64,000 bases of DNA, taken from positions 1 through 64,000 of the forward strand of contig PGXU01000015.1 in NCBI GenBank assembly GCA_002839335.1, written 5' to 3'. A model generated the notes under the pieces. It did not search any database. It worked only from the letters and a program-made list of their open reading frames with translations, and had not been told where the DNA came from. This document shows, piece by piece, positions 26,298-35,394 of the stretch. Source of the DNA: Spirochaetae bacterium HGW-Spirochaetae-4 (GTDB lineage: Bacteria; Spirochaetota; Spirochaetia; Sphaerochaetales; Sphaerochaetaceae). How positions within the stretch are numbered: the stretch's first letter is position 1; each line of letters starts with the position of its first letter. The position numbers and the translations under genes are program-made.

Positions 26298-27905
26298 ATG
26301 GGAACGTATTCCGTAGTTATTGCAGAAGACGAAAAACTGATTCGAAATGGTATTGCGGAATCGATAGCTTGGGACAAGCTCGATGCCGAGGTCGTCGGCT
26401 TGGCAAAGAATGGACAAGAAGCGCTCGTTGCCATCCAAACGCATAACCCGGATATCCTGTTGACCGACATCCAAATGGCAGGAGGTGATGGTCTCGAACT
26501 GATAAAGGCTGCCAACCGCACGAATCCGGACATCAAGATTATCATTATCAGTGGGTACAACAACTTCTCCTATGCGCAACAAGCGATTCAATTGGGTGTA
26601 AAGGAATATATTCTCAAACCCGTCAACATCGATGAATTGCAAGGCATACTTGCCCGATTGATCGATTCGATCAAGGAAGAGCAGCTGTTGAAAAACGATT
26701 TTGACCGCTACTCGGCATTTTACGACGAGTATCGCCAAACCCTGTTGGACGATTTCTTCAGGGACCTGCTGTTCGGCACCCTGTCCGATGAGGATATCGA
26801 GCGGGGACTGCAGCTCCACGAGTATTCGAAAAAGGCATCGCCACATGTTCCTGTTGTCCTCTATTCCGAAATCCGGACTCCGATTGAAAGCAACAATCTG
26901 TATGTGACCTTGAAAAAAGTGCTCAGCCCCTACCTTGACAAACATGCTTTGCAGCTTGAAAGTCTCTTCTTCTTTCCCAATGAAATATTCTATACCGACA
27001 TTACTATCGTCTTGTCCGCCGACAAGCCTTCGTTCAACACCCTCGATTTCATGACGGATTTGAAGATCGCCATGGATTCCCTGTCAGAGTTTTCCCTGTT
27101 GGGCATCGGTGTCGGAGAACTTGTCCATTCTTTGGGTGACCTCTCGTTCTCGTACCGCAAGGCCAAGACCCATGCGTTGTTCTCGATGATCTCGGGATTC
27201 AACGTACGCCAGAAAATCAGCAATTCGGAATCGAACACCATGCCGCTTCCGATCCACGACACCACCAAACAACTCTACGACCTGCTTTCCCAGAGCGACC
27301 GGGCTCCCTTGGATGCCTACTTGAGATCGCTGGAAAAGGAGATCTCCCGCGAAGACAAGAGTATCGAGTACAAGCAGGGACTATTGCGGAACGTGTTGAT
27401 TTGCGTACTCTCCGCAGGTGACGAACTGGGTATTCCGGTCCGAAAGTTCTTCCCGGATCTCATGACATTGTACCGCTACAGCAACCTCAAGAGCATCGAA
27501 GAGTTGTTCACCAAGATTTCGTGGGCCTGCAGGACAATCACCAGCCAGTTCGCGACACGCGATGACCATACCGGGATCGACCTCATGGAAAAGGCCAAGG
27601 CCTATATCATGGCACATTTCGATGATCCATTGCTTTCGCTGGAGGTAGTATCCGAATATTTGGGATTGACTCCCGCATATTTCAGCAGGCTATGCAAGAA
27701 AGCCTATGGCAGGACCTATATCGATTACATCACCCAATTACGTTTGGATAAGGCCAAGACAATCCTGCAAGAAAACCATCAGATGAAAATTTCCGCGATT
27801 GCGGCCGATGTGGGGTATAACTCCTCATCGTATTTCAATTATATTTTCAAGAAGGCCGTGGGAAAGACTCCCAAGGAATACCAGAACGAATTTCACCACG
27901 AATAA
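26298..27905 (+). CDS. response regulator, YesN type (REC plus AraC DNA-binding)
   Basis: A 535-residue regulator. The receiver domain carries the acidic pair Glu10-Asp11 and the phosphoacceptor Asp57 (L-L-T-D-I-Q-M). A long middle part without clear motifs follows, then a C-terminal AraC-type double helix-turn-helix over about the last 100 residues (I-A-A-D-V-G-Y-N-S-S-S-Y-F). It is the partner of the kinase next to it and very likely activates the divergent importer and glycyl radical operon. Confidence 0.93.
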   Translation: MGTYSVVIAEDEKLIRNGIAESIAWDKLDAEVVGLAKNGQEALVAIQTHNPDILLTDIQMAGGDGLELIKAANRTNPDIKIIIISGYNNFSYAQQAIQLGVKEYILKPVNIDELQGILARLIDSIKEEQLLKNDFDRYSAFYDEYRQTLLDDFFRDLLFGTLSDEDIERGLQLHEYSKKASPHVPVVLYSEIRTPIESNNLYVTLKKVLSPYLDKHALQLESLFFFPNEIFYTDITIVLSADKPSFNTLDFMTDLKIAMDSLSEFSLLGIGVGELVHSLGDLSFSYRKAKTHALFSMISGFNVRQKISNSESNTMPLPIHDTTKQLYDLLSQSDRAPLDAYLRSLEKEISREDKSIEYKQGLLRNVLICVLSAGDELGIPVRKFFPDLMTLYRYSNLKSIEELFTKISWACRTITSQFATRDDHTGIDLMEKAKAYIMAHFDDPLLSLEVVSEYLGLTPAYFSRLCKKAYGRTYIDYITQLRLDKAKTILQENHQMKISAIAADVGYNSSSYFNYIFKKAVGKTPKEYQNEFHHE

Positions 27906-27914
27906 GGGTCCATC

Positions 27915-28856
27915 ATGTTACAAAAGATATTGGCTGTAGGCTTGAATCCTGTCATGCAAAAGACAATCGTCCTCGAACATCTTTGGGAGAATGAGGTCAA
28001 CCGTAGCGGAAATTATCTGTTCAGCGTTGCAGGGAAGGGAGCCAATACCGCTCGGGTCCTCACCGAACTGGGAGCCCGGACCATCCACCTTACCCACGGG
28101 GGCGGACTGTTCAGGAATACCTTCGCCTCCATGCTGGCCGATGATGGCGTGCAGGTACATATCGTCGACTCCAAGAGTGAGATCAGGCTTTGCTACACCC
28201 TGATAAACCAGGAACACCACACGGTGACGGAAATTGTCGAGGAGGCGGTACCCGTGTGCGGGGAAACCGACAGCCTGTTGCGGGAACAGTACGCCGAGCT
28301 GGTGAAGGATGTGGGAATCGTGACCATAAGCGGTACCAAGGCATCGGGGTATTCCGACGATATCATCCCTTGGATGGTCCGGACAGCGGCGGCACTAGGG
28401 AAGAAGATTGTCCTGGATGTCCGGGGAGCTGATCTGCTGAACTCGCTGGCGTACCGCCCGGCTGTGATCAAACCGAATTTGAAGGAGTTTTCCGAAACCC
28501 TATTTCCAAAGGAAACGTTCAAGGAACACGCAACCGAATCCAGCATCCTGGATGCCGTGAAAGAACGGATGTTGGAGCTTGAGCAGACGTATGGGGTCAC
28601 CACTGTCCTTACCCAAGGAGCACGCTCGGTATTTACCTGTCATGGAGGGAAAATCGATGAAAGGAGAGTCGACGCGGTGGTTCCGGTCAATACCATCGGC
28701 TGCGGAGACTCATTCACCGCCGGTTTGGCCTATGGCATCAGCGAAGGCCTTCCCATGGAAGCTTGCGTCTCCATGGGAATTGCCTGCGGAAGGGCGAATG
28801 CCCTCAACCTGAAACCAGGAACGGTCAAAGGCGAGCACTTTCCACGATTCAAGTGA
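27915..28856 (+). CDS. PfkB-family hexose-phosphate kinase (1-phosphofructokinase/LacC-like)
   Basis: A 313-residue kinase of the 1-phosphofructokinase/tagatose-6-phosphate kinase group: V-A-G-K-G-A-N-T-A-R near residue 40 and the catalytic G-C-G-D-S-F-T-A-G near residue 260. It would phosphorylate a sugar phosphate to a bisphosphate before aldol cleavage. It starts nine bases after the response regulator stop, so it is made together with the sensory genes, an unusual place for a catabolic enzyme and a sign that it serves the same pathway. Confidence 0.85.
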   Translation: MLQKILAVGLNPVMQKTIVLEHLWENEVNRSGNYLFSVAGKGANTARVLTELGARTIHLTHGGGLFRNTFASMLADDGVQVHIVDSKSEIRLCYTLINQEHHTVTEIVEEAVPVCGETDSLLREQYAELVKDVGIVTISGTKASGYSDDIIPWMVRTAAALGKKIVLDVRGADLLNSLAYRPAVIKPNLKEFSETLFPKETFKEHATESSILDAVKERMLELEQTYGVTTVLTQGARSVFTCHGGKIDERRVDAVVPVNTIGCGDSFTAGLAYGISEGLPMEACVSMGIACGRANALNLKPGTVKGEHFPRFK

Positions 28857-28857
28857 C

Positions 28858-28903
28858 CTGTACCATCCGAGCCAACCTCGGCGACAAGGGTATACCGGTA
28901 CAG
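28858..28903. terminator. weak hairpin between convergent genes
   Basis: CTGTACC (28858-28864) pairs with GGTACAG (28897-28903), with an inner CCGAG/CTCGG stem. No T-run follows on either strand, so any terminator role is uncertain. Confidence 0.25.
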
Positions 28904-28907
28904 ACCA

Positions 28908-30461
28908 CTAGACGCTGAACGGGAAGCGTGTGGTGAAATGCTCCATCGAATCGAGCAACCCCCGGTACGCTTCCAACCGTTTTGCGAAGAACGGATATCG
29001 TGATGGTTCACAGGTGATCTTCTCGCCCGTTGTGATCCAGTCACTGGCGATTTCAGGAAAACCTCCGTACAAGCCCACAGCCACAGCCGCGACCATGGCG
29101 ATTCCCATCGGTGCGCCTTGATTTTGCTTGATCCGTACCACTGGTGTTTGCAGGACACCCGATTTCATGGTGTTCCACAAAAGGCTCCGCTCTCCTCCCC
29201 CGGTGACCCGGACCTCCTTGATCCGCAAGTCCGGTTGCAGCGCAGTTGCGGCATCCTTGTACAAGCCATATTCCAACGCCACGCTCTCCAGGATAGCCCT
29301 GAAGAGTTCCGGTTTCCCATGGTCCCAATTCATACCTACGAAGGCACCCCGCAAATCGGGTCGTCCGGGCATCACCCTACCCGCCATGTGGGGAACAAAC
29401 AACGGAAATGTCTGGGAATCCTCCATGGTCGAGATTTCCGCCTCGATATCCTTGAACCGCAGGGAACCCTCGGCACCGCCGAATTTCTTCACAAACCATT
29501 CGGGATTCATGCCACCACCGTTGATATAGGCATACGAATACCAAAGGTCGGGGACAACCGATGCACAACAACCGAGGATACCGCTTCTATGGTCGGGAAC
29601 AAATCGTTTCTGTGTACAGGCGAATACGCTTGCCGTGCCAGCGACATCCACGCACATGCCCTCCTCGACAGCCCCACTGGACAAGAAGCTTGCGACCGTA
29701 TCGCCACACCCCGCGGCAACGGGAATCCCTTCCCTGAGACCGCAAGCCTTGGAGGCTTCCTTGGAAACAGTGCCCACGATAGCCGTCGACTCGACGATAT
29801 TCGGCAGTTTCTCCATTGGCATGTCGAACAGTGCGCACAATTCGCTGTCCCACCGGCCATGGGCTGTATCGGAAAAACCCGAGAAATGAAGATAAGTCCT
29901 GTCTATGAAACTTTCATCCCCTCTCAAACCGCACAACCGTGCCGCGGCGTATCCACCCGGCTGCACGAATCTTGAGATTTTGGAGAAGGTCTCGGGATGT
30001 TCATGTTTCCACCAGAGCTTTTTCGGTCCATGGTTGATGCTCGGTGCCGTGCCTGCCTTTTCAAGGATCAGGTCATTCGCTTCGGACCTCATCCGTTCAA
30101 GATAAGGAGCACACCGGGAGTCGAGCCAAGAATCGTAGGGAGTCACAGCCATACCATCAGATCCGACACCGATGACACCAGCCATCTGGCCGTCAATGGC
30201 GAGACAGGCCACCTTCGTGGCAATCGAGGCGATCCCCTGTGCCTCAGCCTTATCCAGGCATGCGCGGATAATCCTCAGGACCGAACCATACTGGAACTCG
30301 GCATCTTCTGTGATCGCACCCGGCTGGGGATGTTCCAATCGCGAGGCTTCGCCATGTTCAGCCACACAATACCCATCCGATCTGAACAAGGCACCTTTGA
30401 CACCCTGAGTTCCAATATCGATTCCGATTACATAGGTCTCTTGTGATTTTCCGAGTACCAT
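28908..30461 (-). CDS. FGGY-family carbohydrate kinase
   Basis: A 517-residue sugar kinase with the phosphate motif G-I-D-I-G-T-Q-G-V-K and the C-terminal V-T-G-G-G-E-R-S. G-C-G-D-T-V-A-S marks the second domain. GGGGAG precedes the ATG by six bases. It is the third gene of a minus-strand operon after a Gfo/Idh dehydrogenase and a zinc dehydrogenase, so it probably phosphorylates their product. Xylulokinase, gluconate kinase and related labels cannot be told apart here. Confidence 0.85.
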   Translation of the reverse strand: MVLGKSQETYVIGIDIGTQGVKGALFRSDGYCVAEHGEASRLEHPQPGAITEDAEFQYGSVLRIIRACLDKAEAQGIASIATKVACLAIDGQMAGVIGVGSDGMAVTPYDSWLDSRCAPYLERMRSEANDLILEKAGTAPSINHGPKKLWWKHEHPETFSKISRFVQPGGYAAARLCGLRGDESFIDRTYLHFSGFSDTAHGRWDSELCALFDMPMEKLPNIVESTAIVGTVSKEASKACGLREGIPVAAGCGDTVASFLSSGAVEEGMCVDVAGTASVFACTQKRFVPDHRSGILGCCASVVPDLWYSYAYINGGGMNPEWFVKKFGGAEGSLRFKDIEAEISTMEDSQTFPLFVPHMAGRVMPGRPDLRGAFVGMNWDHGKPELFRAILESVALEYGLYKDAATALQPDLRIKEVRVTGGGERSLLWNTMKSGVLQTPVVRIKQNQGAPMGIAMVAAVAVGLYGGFPEIASDWITTGEKITCEPSRYPFFAKRLEAYRGLLDSMEHFTTRFPFSV

Positions 30462-30478
30462 GACCTGCTCCCCCTAGC

Positions 30479-31525
30479 TCAACTGAAGTTGATCGCGCGT
30501 TTCAGTCCGACACCGCCTCTCGCTTCCAGGATTGCCTGGACGATATCGTCCAAGGAACCTTCGGAGGTGATGATCGGTCGGATATCGATGGCACGACTGG
30601 CAATCAGTTCGAGACACTTGCGGTATTGAGCCAGACTCTGCCGGGTAGTGCCACCGACGAGCAGTTGCTTGTAGTGGATCTCGTTGGTATCGAGCTTCAC
30701 AACGGATTTACCCGAGGGAAGTCCACCGAAGAACATGACTCGTCCGTTCTGCCCGGCAAGGGCAAACGCCTGTTCCTGTATCGCTCCGACAGAGGCTGCC
30801 GTTATGACCAGGTTCGCCAGCTTCCCATTGGTAAGCCGCTTGAACTCCTGCAACTGTGAATCACCTGCAACCAATTTTCGGATCCGGCTGTCGATCGAAC
30901 GGGCAAGATCCATCCGCTGCTCGGAAATATCGCTGATATACACATTGGAAGCCCCGGCCATGAGTGCCACGAGACAATGCATGATACCGATAGGTCCGCT
31001 TCCGATAACCAGGACCGTATCACCGGGGAATATCCCGATTTTCTCGTAGGCATTGAATACACAGGAAAGGGGTTCGGCCAGGGCTGCCTCGGCAAAGGAC
31101 AATCCTTCAGGTATTTGGGAAATGTTTCCTTGCCGTACGGCTGCTTCGGGAATGCGGACATACTCGGCGAATCCGCCGTCGATCGATACTCCCAGCGCCT
31201 CCGAGGCCGCACACATCTCGCTATGGCCACTGACACACAAGTCGCAGATTCCACATCCATAATTGGGGGCGATCGCAACGTTCATTCCGACGGTATAGCC
31301 TGCGACATGAGCTCCGACACGCTCGATCACTCCGGCGAACTCATGTCCAAGGACCCGCGGGTTCGCATCGTCCACACCGGCCTTGCCATTGAGGAAGAAC
31401 CTGACATCGGTTCCACAGACAAAGGCACTCTTTACCTTGACCAGGACATCGCCAGGTCCGATTTCCGGAACCGGAACGTCCCGTATGACAATCGATTCTT
31501 TACCAGTAAGACACGCAGCCTTCAT
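30479..31525 (-). CDS. zinc-dependent polyol/threonine-type dehydrogenase
   Basis: A 348-residue medium-chain dehydrogenase. Catalytic zinc ligands are Cys37 and His61-Glu62; the structural zinc loop has Cys91, Cys94, Cys97 and Cys105; G-S-G-P-I-G marks the cofactor fold. A strong AGGAGG precedes the ATG. It is ten bases downstream of the Gfo/Idh gene and 17 upstream of the kinase gene. Confidence 0.88.
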   Translation of the reverse strand: MKAACLTGKESIVIRDVPVPEIGPGDVLVKVKSAFVCGTDVRFFLNGKAGVDDANPRVLGHEFAGVIERVGAHVAGYTVGMNVAIAPNYGCGICDLCVSGHSEMCAASEALGVSIDGGFAEYVRIPEAAVRQGNISQIPEGLSFAEAALAEPLSCVFNAYEKIGIFPGDTVLVIGSGPIGIMHCLVALMAGASNVYISDISEQRMDLARSIDSRIRKLVAGDSQLQEFKRLTNGKLANLVITAASVGAIQEQAFALAGQNGRVMFFGGLPSGKSVVKLDTNEIHYKQLLVGGTTRQSLAQYRKCLELIASRAIDIRPIITSEGSLDDIVQAILEARGGVGLKRAINFS

Positions 31526-31534
31526 AATTCCCTC

Positions 31535-32545
31535 CTAGCGCCGGATCACTACCGGACGTTTTTCAATAATCGATGTGTTTCCCGCGTTCACGACCCGAAC
31601 AGCCTCCAAGCCATCAAGACCAGTCACAAGTGGCATCGTATCCTCGGCAATGGAGGCGACAAAGGCCTTGTCCTCCTCGTAGTAAGCATCGAGGAACAAG
31701 GTTCGCCAACTTTGCACATAGGGAGCATGGATCCCCTCCGGACTCACTGTCAACACCGAATGTTCCTGATTCCTTCCCACATGGATGATGCCTTTCGTCC
31801 CTAGGATCTCCACCCGGGAATCATATCCATACCGGACGCCCTGCGCTCCGTCGAGAAGGCCTTGGACACCGGACAGGAAACGGGCCGTCATGATCACGTT
31901 ATCATAGAAATCAGGATAATCCGCAACCGCATCCGGACTTCGATAGTTGCCTGCAATCGCATAGACCTCGGAAATATAGCTTCCTGTGTACCAATGCAGG
32001 GCATCGATATCATGGCTGGACACTTCGGCCAACGGCCCGTTGCTCTTCTTGATATCATACATCCAGGGCTGTGGGATACTCGGCCCATGGGTCACCGATT
32101 TGACCAATACGACATCTCCGATCGCGCCACTTTCAATCTGTTTCTTCGCATAGCGGAAGCTTTCGTCGAAGCGCCGCATAAAGCCGATTTGAAGTTTGAT
32201 GCCATGCTTGTCCGCCGCCGCGTTCATCTCCAGGCATTCCGTTTCGTTCATCGCCATGGGCTTCTCACAGAGCACATGCTTTCCCGCCTCCGCGGCCGCG
32301 CACACGATATCGCGATGGAATACCGTAGGGGTAACTACCACAACGGCATGGATCGACGGATCCTCTAGCACTTGACGATAGTCCGTGTATGTCTTTTCAA
32401 TCCCAAGTTCCTTTGCTGCCGATTCCAATGCTTCGGGGACGGGGTCACACAACGCGACCAATTTTGCACCGGCGACCCGACTGGCAAAATTGCGGGCATG
32501 GATCATTCCAGCCCTGCCGGAACCTATCACACAAACATTGATCAT
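31535..32545 (-). CDS. Gfo/Idh/MocA-family oxidoreductase (inositol-dehydrogenase-like)
   Basis: A 336-residue NAD(P)-dependent dehydrogenase with the cofactor motif G-S-G-R-A-G at the N-terminus and the catalytic-lysine motif C-E-K-P-M-A. The E-V-S-S-H-D-I-D-A-L-H-W segment carries the conserved histidine. Typical substrates are cyclitols or sugars. It is the first gene of an operon whose promoter shares an operator with the shikimate-dehydrogenase-like operon at 54.9-59.7 kb. Confidence 0.88.
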   Translation of the reverse strand: MINVCVIGSGRAGMIHARNFASRVAGAKLVALCDPVPEALESAAKELGIEKTYTDYRQVLEDPSIHAVVVVTPTVFHRDIVCAAAEAGKHVLCEKPMAMNETECLEMNAAADKHGIKLQIGFMRRFDESFRYAKKQIESGAIGDVVLVKSVTHGPSIPQPWMYDIKKSNGPLAEVSSHDIDALHWYTGSYISEVYAIAGNYRSPDAVADYPDFYDNVIMTARFLSGVQGLLDGAQGVRYGYDSRVEILGTKGIIHVGRNQEHSVLTVSPEGIHAPYVQSWRTLFLDAYYEEDKAFVASIAEDTMPLVTGLDGLEAVRVVNAGNTSIIEKRPVVIRR

Positions 32546-32587
32546 ATCGACTCCTTCTGTTCACAACACTCGAAAATGGTGTGCATA

Positions 32588-32651
32588 CCCCATAATGTAT
32601 GGTTATGTATGCTTGTTATTATATAACTACATATCTCCGATGGATTGTCAA
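32588..32651 (-). promoter_or_regulatory. promoter region with operator shared with the 59.8-kb promoter
   Basis: On the minus strand TTGACA (32646-32651) precedes an AT-rich -10 zone (TTATATAAT), though the spacing to a perfect TATAAT is long. Downstream, 32588-32617 holds CCCCATAA, TGTAT, TTATGTATG and TTGTT in order (plus-strand reading). The same blocks, with two extra bases, occur at 59790-59821 in front of another operon. Confidence 0.6.
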
Positions 32652-32680
32652 CCTATGCCGTATCCAGTTTATCACCAGCC

Positions 32681-32709
32681 TTGACAATTTAAATAGAGTA
32701 ACGAATACT
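32681..32709 (+). promoter_or_regulatory. promoter of the LacI-family gene
   Basis: TTGACA (32681-32686) and AATACT (32704-32709) are 17 bases apart, 24 bases before the ATG of the regulator. It is back to back with the Gfo/Idh promoter. Confidence 0.5.
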
Positions 32710-32733
32710 TCTTCATGATCAAATTCAAGGTGG

Positions 32734-33759
32734 ATGCACGTGGCTAATCTTAAAGACGTTGCACAAATGGCCGGGGTATCAGTTGCAACTGCATCCTTAG
32801 CGCTCAACGGAAAAGGAGTCAACGAAAAAACCCGGGAGAGGGTGCTTGAGTGTGCCCGGAAGCTACATTATGTGCCCAATCGTGGGGGCAGGACACTCAT
32901 CACGGGAAAAAGCAACACCATCCTCATGGTCATCATTAACAGTACAAGGTATCCAAATCTTATCGAGAAAAGTACATTCTTCTATCATTTCATGCAAGAA
33001 ATCCTACATGTTGCGAACTTGCATAATTACAACTTCCATCTAGCTGTCGTCGAATGGGAAAACCCACTGTTACTTGAGTTCTTCCGACGAAAGGTCCAGG
33101 ACAAGTCAAATGATGGCATGATAATAATTCCCCAGTATCGTCGCGAATATTCGTTTCTATCGGATTTGCGCGATTTTCCAACTGTCATGCTCAATCCATG
33201 GCAAGAGTGCGGTGGAATTCCTTCCGTACTCGTAAACCACGGGTTGGGGGCAAAGTCGGTAGCATTACACCTTATTGAAAACGGATACAGGGAAATTGCG
33301 GTCATACATGGTCCAAATGATCACCACGACGGCTTTTGTAGAAAAACTGCCTTCCTCGAAACCTTGGCTCGAGCCGGAATCTCGATTCCCGAAGAATTCC
33401 AATTCGAAAGTGACTTTACAACGCAGAGTGGATATGAAGGTGCTAAGCAGATTCTCTCAGGTCCGACCAGTCCCGACGTGATTTTCTGTGCCAATGATTA
33501 TGTTGCTGCAGGCGCCATGAGATTTCTTCACGAACAAGGCTTGCGGATTCCGCAGGATATCGCCCTTGTCGGATATGACAATACCGATGTGGCTGAAGCT
33601 CTCCATCCACGTTTGACAACGGTTGGCGGGGTACTTAAAGAAGTCGGTAGAGCGCTTGGCACACTCCTTTTCGACGTTATGGGAAAGGTTGAACCTGTCG
33701 GTATACAGAAGGAAATTGTACCGCAACTTGTTGAACGGGAGTCTTGCCCACCCAAATAG
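32734..33759 (+). CDS. LacI-family transcriptional regulator
   Basis: A 341-residue repressor: N-terminal LacI helix-turn-helix (K-D-V-A-Q-M-A-G-V-S-V-A-T-A-S) and a periplasmic-binding-protein-like effector domain with F-C-A-N-D-Y-V-A-A-G and V-G-Y-D-N-T-D. The ATG at 32734 is close to AAGG; a GTG two codons later has better spacing and is an alternative start. The perfect TAAAACGTTTTA palindrome just past its stop, in front of the isomerase gene, is a likely binding site. Confidence 0.92.
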   Translation: MHVANLKDVAQMAGVSVATASLALNGKGVNEKTRERVLECARKLHYVPNRGGRTLITGKSNTILMVIINSTRYPNLIEKSTFFYHFMQEILHVANLHNYNFHLAVVEWENPLLLEFFRRKVQDKSNDGMIIIPQYRREYSFLSDLRDFPTVMLNPWQECGGIPSVLVNHGLGAKSVALHLIENGYREIAVIHGPNDHHDGFCRKTAFLETLARAGISIPEEFQFESDFTTQSGYEGAKQILSGPTSPDVIFCANDYVAAGAMRFLHEQGLRIPQDIALVGYDNTDVAEALHPRLTTVGGVLKEVGRALGTLLFDVMGKVEPVGIQKEIVPQLVERESCPPK

Positions 33760-33810
33760 TCACCCTTCCCATTACGATGTAAAGGTCACTCCAATAAACC
33801 GTAGTCTACC

Positions 33811-33842
33811 TTACGTTCCCGGAACTCGCTTCGTTTGGGAAT
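33811..33842 (+). repeat. palindromic intergenic repeat, short copy
   Basis: A 32-base unit starting TTACGTTCCC and ending CTTCGTTTGGGAAT. The end blocks contain TTCCC and GGGAA as inverted arms. It is the minimal form of the element at 33858-33928 and 42985-43052. Confidence 0.6.
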
Positions 33843-33857
33843 GAATTGCTCGCAACA

Positions 33858-33928
33858 TTACGTTCCCTGCACTCGCTCGGAAGAGCAATCGGCAAGCCGC
33901 CTCCTTTTCGCTCGCTTCGTTTGGGAAT
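33858..33928 (+). repeat. palindromic intergenic repeat, long copy
   Basis: A 71-base unit with the same ends as the short copy (TTACGTTCCC ... CTCGCTTCGTTTGGGAAT) and an insert of about 40 bases that can pair with itself imperfectly (CGGAAGAG with CTCCTTTTCG). It lies between the LacI gene and the isomerase promoter. Confidence 0.6.
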
Positions 33929-33934
33929 AAAAAC

Positions 33935-33979
33935 TTGACAATTGGAAGCACTATGGTAAAGTATATCTAAAACGTTTTA
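33935..33979 (+). promoter_or_regulatory. promoter and LacI-type operator of the isomerase gene
   Basis: TTGACA (33935-33940), 16 bases, TAAAGT (33957-33962), then a perfect palindrome TAAAACGTTTTA at 33968-33979, where it would block initiation. The layout, including ACTATGGTA before the -10, recurs at 54722-54768. Confidence 0.65.
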
Positions 33980-34011
33980 TATGCAGTTGGGTGACCTTTG
34001 GGAGGTAATAG

Positions 34012-35337
34012 ATGAAGGCAATACTTGTTCCTGTATTTTTCCAGAGGGATAAAACAGATAAATTCGAACGCCAGTTGGCGCATATCTCGAATGAACTGCG
34101 GGATTTTACTGAGATTCTAGCCCCAATCGGTTTGGGTGAACCGGTTCCAAAGGAAGCCGATGCGGTTGTATTTCCCGAAATCTTGGGTGAAGCATATGAA
34201 TACGCCGATTTGTTTGCCTCCTATCAGGTCCCGATTCTTATCCTGACCAGTGAATTCATGACCATTTCCATGTGGGACTGGGAAATTATGAATTTCCTGA
34301 AGGGGAAAGGAGTACAAGTCCTCTCCCCTTACAACAAGGATCAAAGCCAAGTCATTTGTAAAAGCCTTGCATTGAAGCGAAAGATGAAACAGACAAAGTT
34401 TGTTATTTTCCAAGACAACCCAGGAGAAGGGTTTCAACCGGATATCTTCAAATGCTTCTATTGGTGGGGGACCGAATGTACGAACTTGCTGCACCAAAAG
34501 TTCGGCGTAACGGTCGAGCGGACAAGTCTGGAGAAATTGGGCAAGGTCGAGAAATCCATTTCGAAGGAGGAAGCCCTCGAGGAAATTGCATCTTGGAATT
34601 TCCCAATGCACGAATCGTTATCGGAACAAGCTAAAATTGGGGCAGCCAAATATTATCTTGCAGTAAAGAAGTATATGGATGGAGAGGGAAATATTGGAGG
34701 AATTGGATCAAATTGTCTGAACGAATCACGATTTTCCTCATCGACTCCGTGCATCGCATGGAATCTGCTCTATGAACGGGAACGGATATTATGGGCTTGC
34801 GAAGGCGATACATTGTCATTGACCACCAAATACTTGTTGCACAATGCCCTTGGTACTCCAGTGATGATGACGAACATCTATCCGGTCCTCATGGGGATGG
34901 CGGCGCTCAAGCATGAGGGAATTCCATCATTTCCTGAATTACTCGATGAGCCGGAAAACCATATCCTTTTGGCGCACTGTGGATACTTCGGACTACTTCC
35001 GCAAAGTTTTGCCGAATCTTGGGAGGCAACAGCTCCAGTATTGAAAATAGTCGACAAGAATGCCCACATGCTCAATGGACGGTATCCTGTCGGTCCGATC
35101 ACAATGGTCAAGATCGATGCGGCTATGGAACATATCATGGTGATTGAAGGTGAACTGAAGGGGTATGTGCAGTATCCGGGCTCGGATTGTCGCAATGGTG
35201 CGATTGTAAAGGTTCCCGATGGTCACAGACTCATGAAAGACATCTATTCACATCACCAAATACTTCTTACAGGACATCAATTGGCAAGAATTGAATTTAT
35301 TGCCGAAGTCCTGGATCTGAAAGTGGAGAAATTGTAG
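34012..35337 (+). CDS. L-fucose/L-arabinose isomerase-like protein
   Basis: A 441-residue protein of the FucI/AraA superfamily, shorter than E. coli FucI. The C-terminal half has the family's expected acidic and histidine segments: N-E-S-R-F-S-S-S, C-E-G-D-T-L-S-L, and S-H-H-Q-I-L-L-T-G-H near the end, which may supply the manganese ligands. Members interconvert aldoses and ketoses, though divergent ones act on other sugars. GGGAGG lies six bases before the ATG. The adjacent LacI repressor probably controls it. The true substrate is unknown. Confidence 0.72.
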   Translation: MKAILVPVFFQRDKTDKFERQLAHISNELRDFTEILAPIGLGEPVPKEADAVVFPEILGEAYEYADLFASYQVPILILTSEFMTISMWDWEIMNFLKGKGVQVLSPYNKDQSQVICKSLALKRKMKQTKFVIFQDNPGEGFQPDIFKCFYWWGTECTNLLHQKFGVTVERTSLEKLGKVEKSISKEEALEEIASWNFPMHESLSEQAKIGAAKYYLAVKKYMDGEGNIGGIGSNCLNESRFSSSTPCIAWNLLYERERILWACEGDTLSLTTKYLLHNALGTPVMMTNIYPVLMGMAALKHEGIPSFPELLDEPENHILLAHCGYFGLLPQSFAESWEATAPVLKIVDKNAHMLNGRYPVGPITMVKIDAAMEHIMVIEGELKGYVQYPGSDCRNGAIVKVPDGHRLMKDIYSHHQILLTGHQLARIEFIAEVLDLKVEKL

Positions 35338-35394
35338 CTACAAGTGGTTATATACCAAATCCAGCGCTGGAAACAGACGAGAAAAACGTAAGCT

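Noticed and set aside
28858-28903. Strong bidirectional terminator between the PfkB and FGGY genes
   Set aside because: The stems are short and no T-run follows on either strand, so it is listed only at low confidence.
33811-33928. CRISPR-like array
   Set aside because: Only two adjacent units of unequal length with no regular spacers, and no cas gene in the window.
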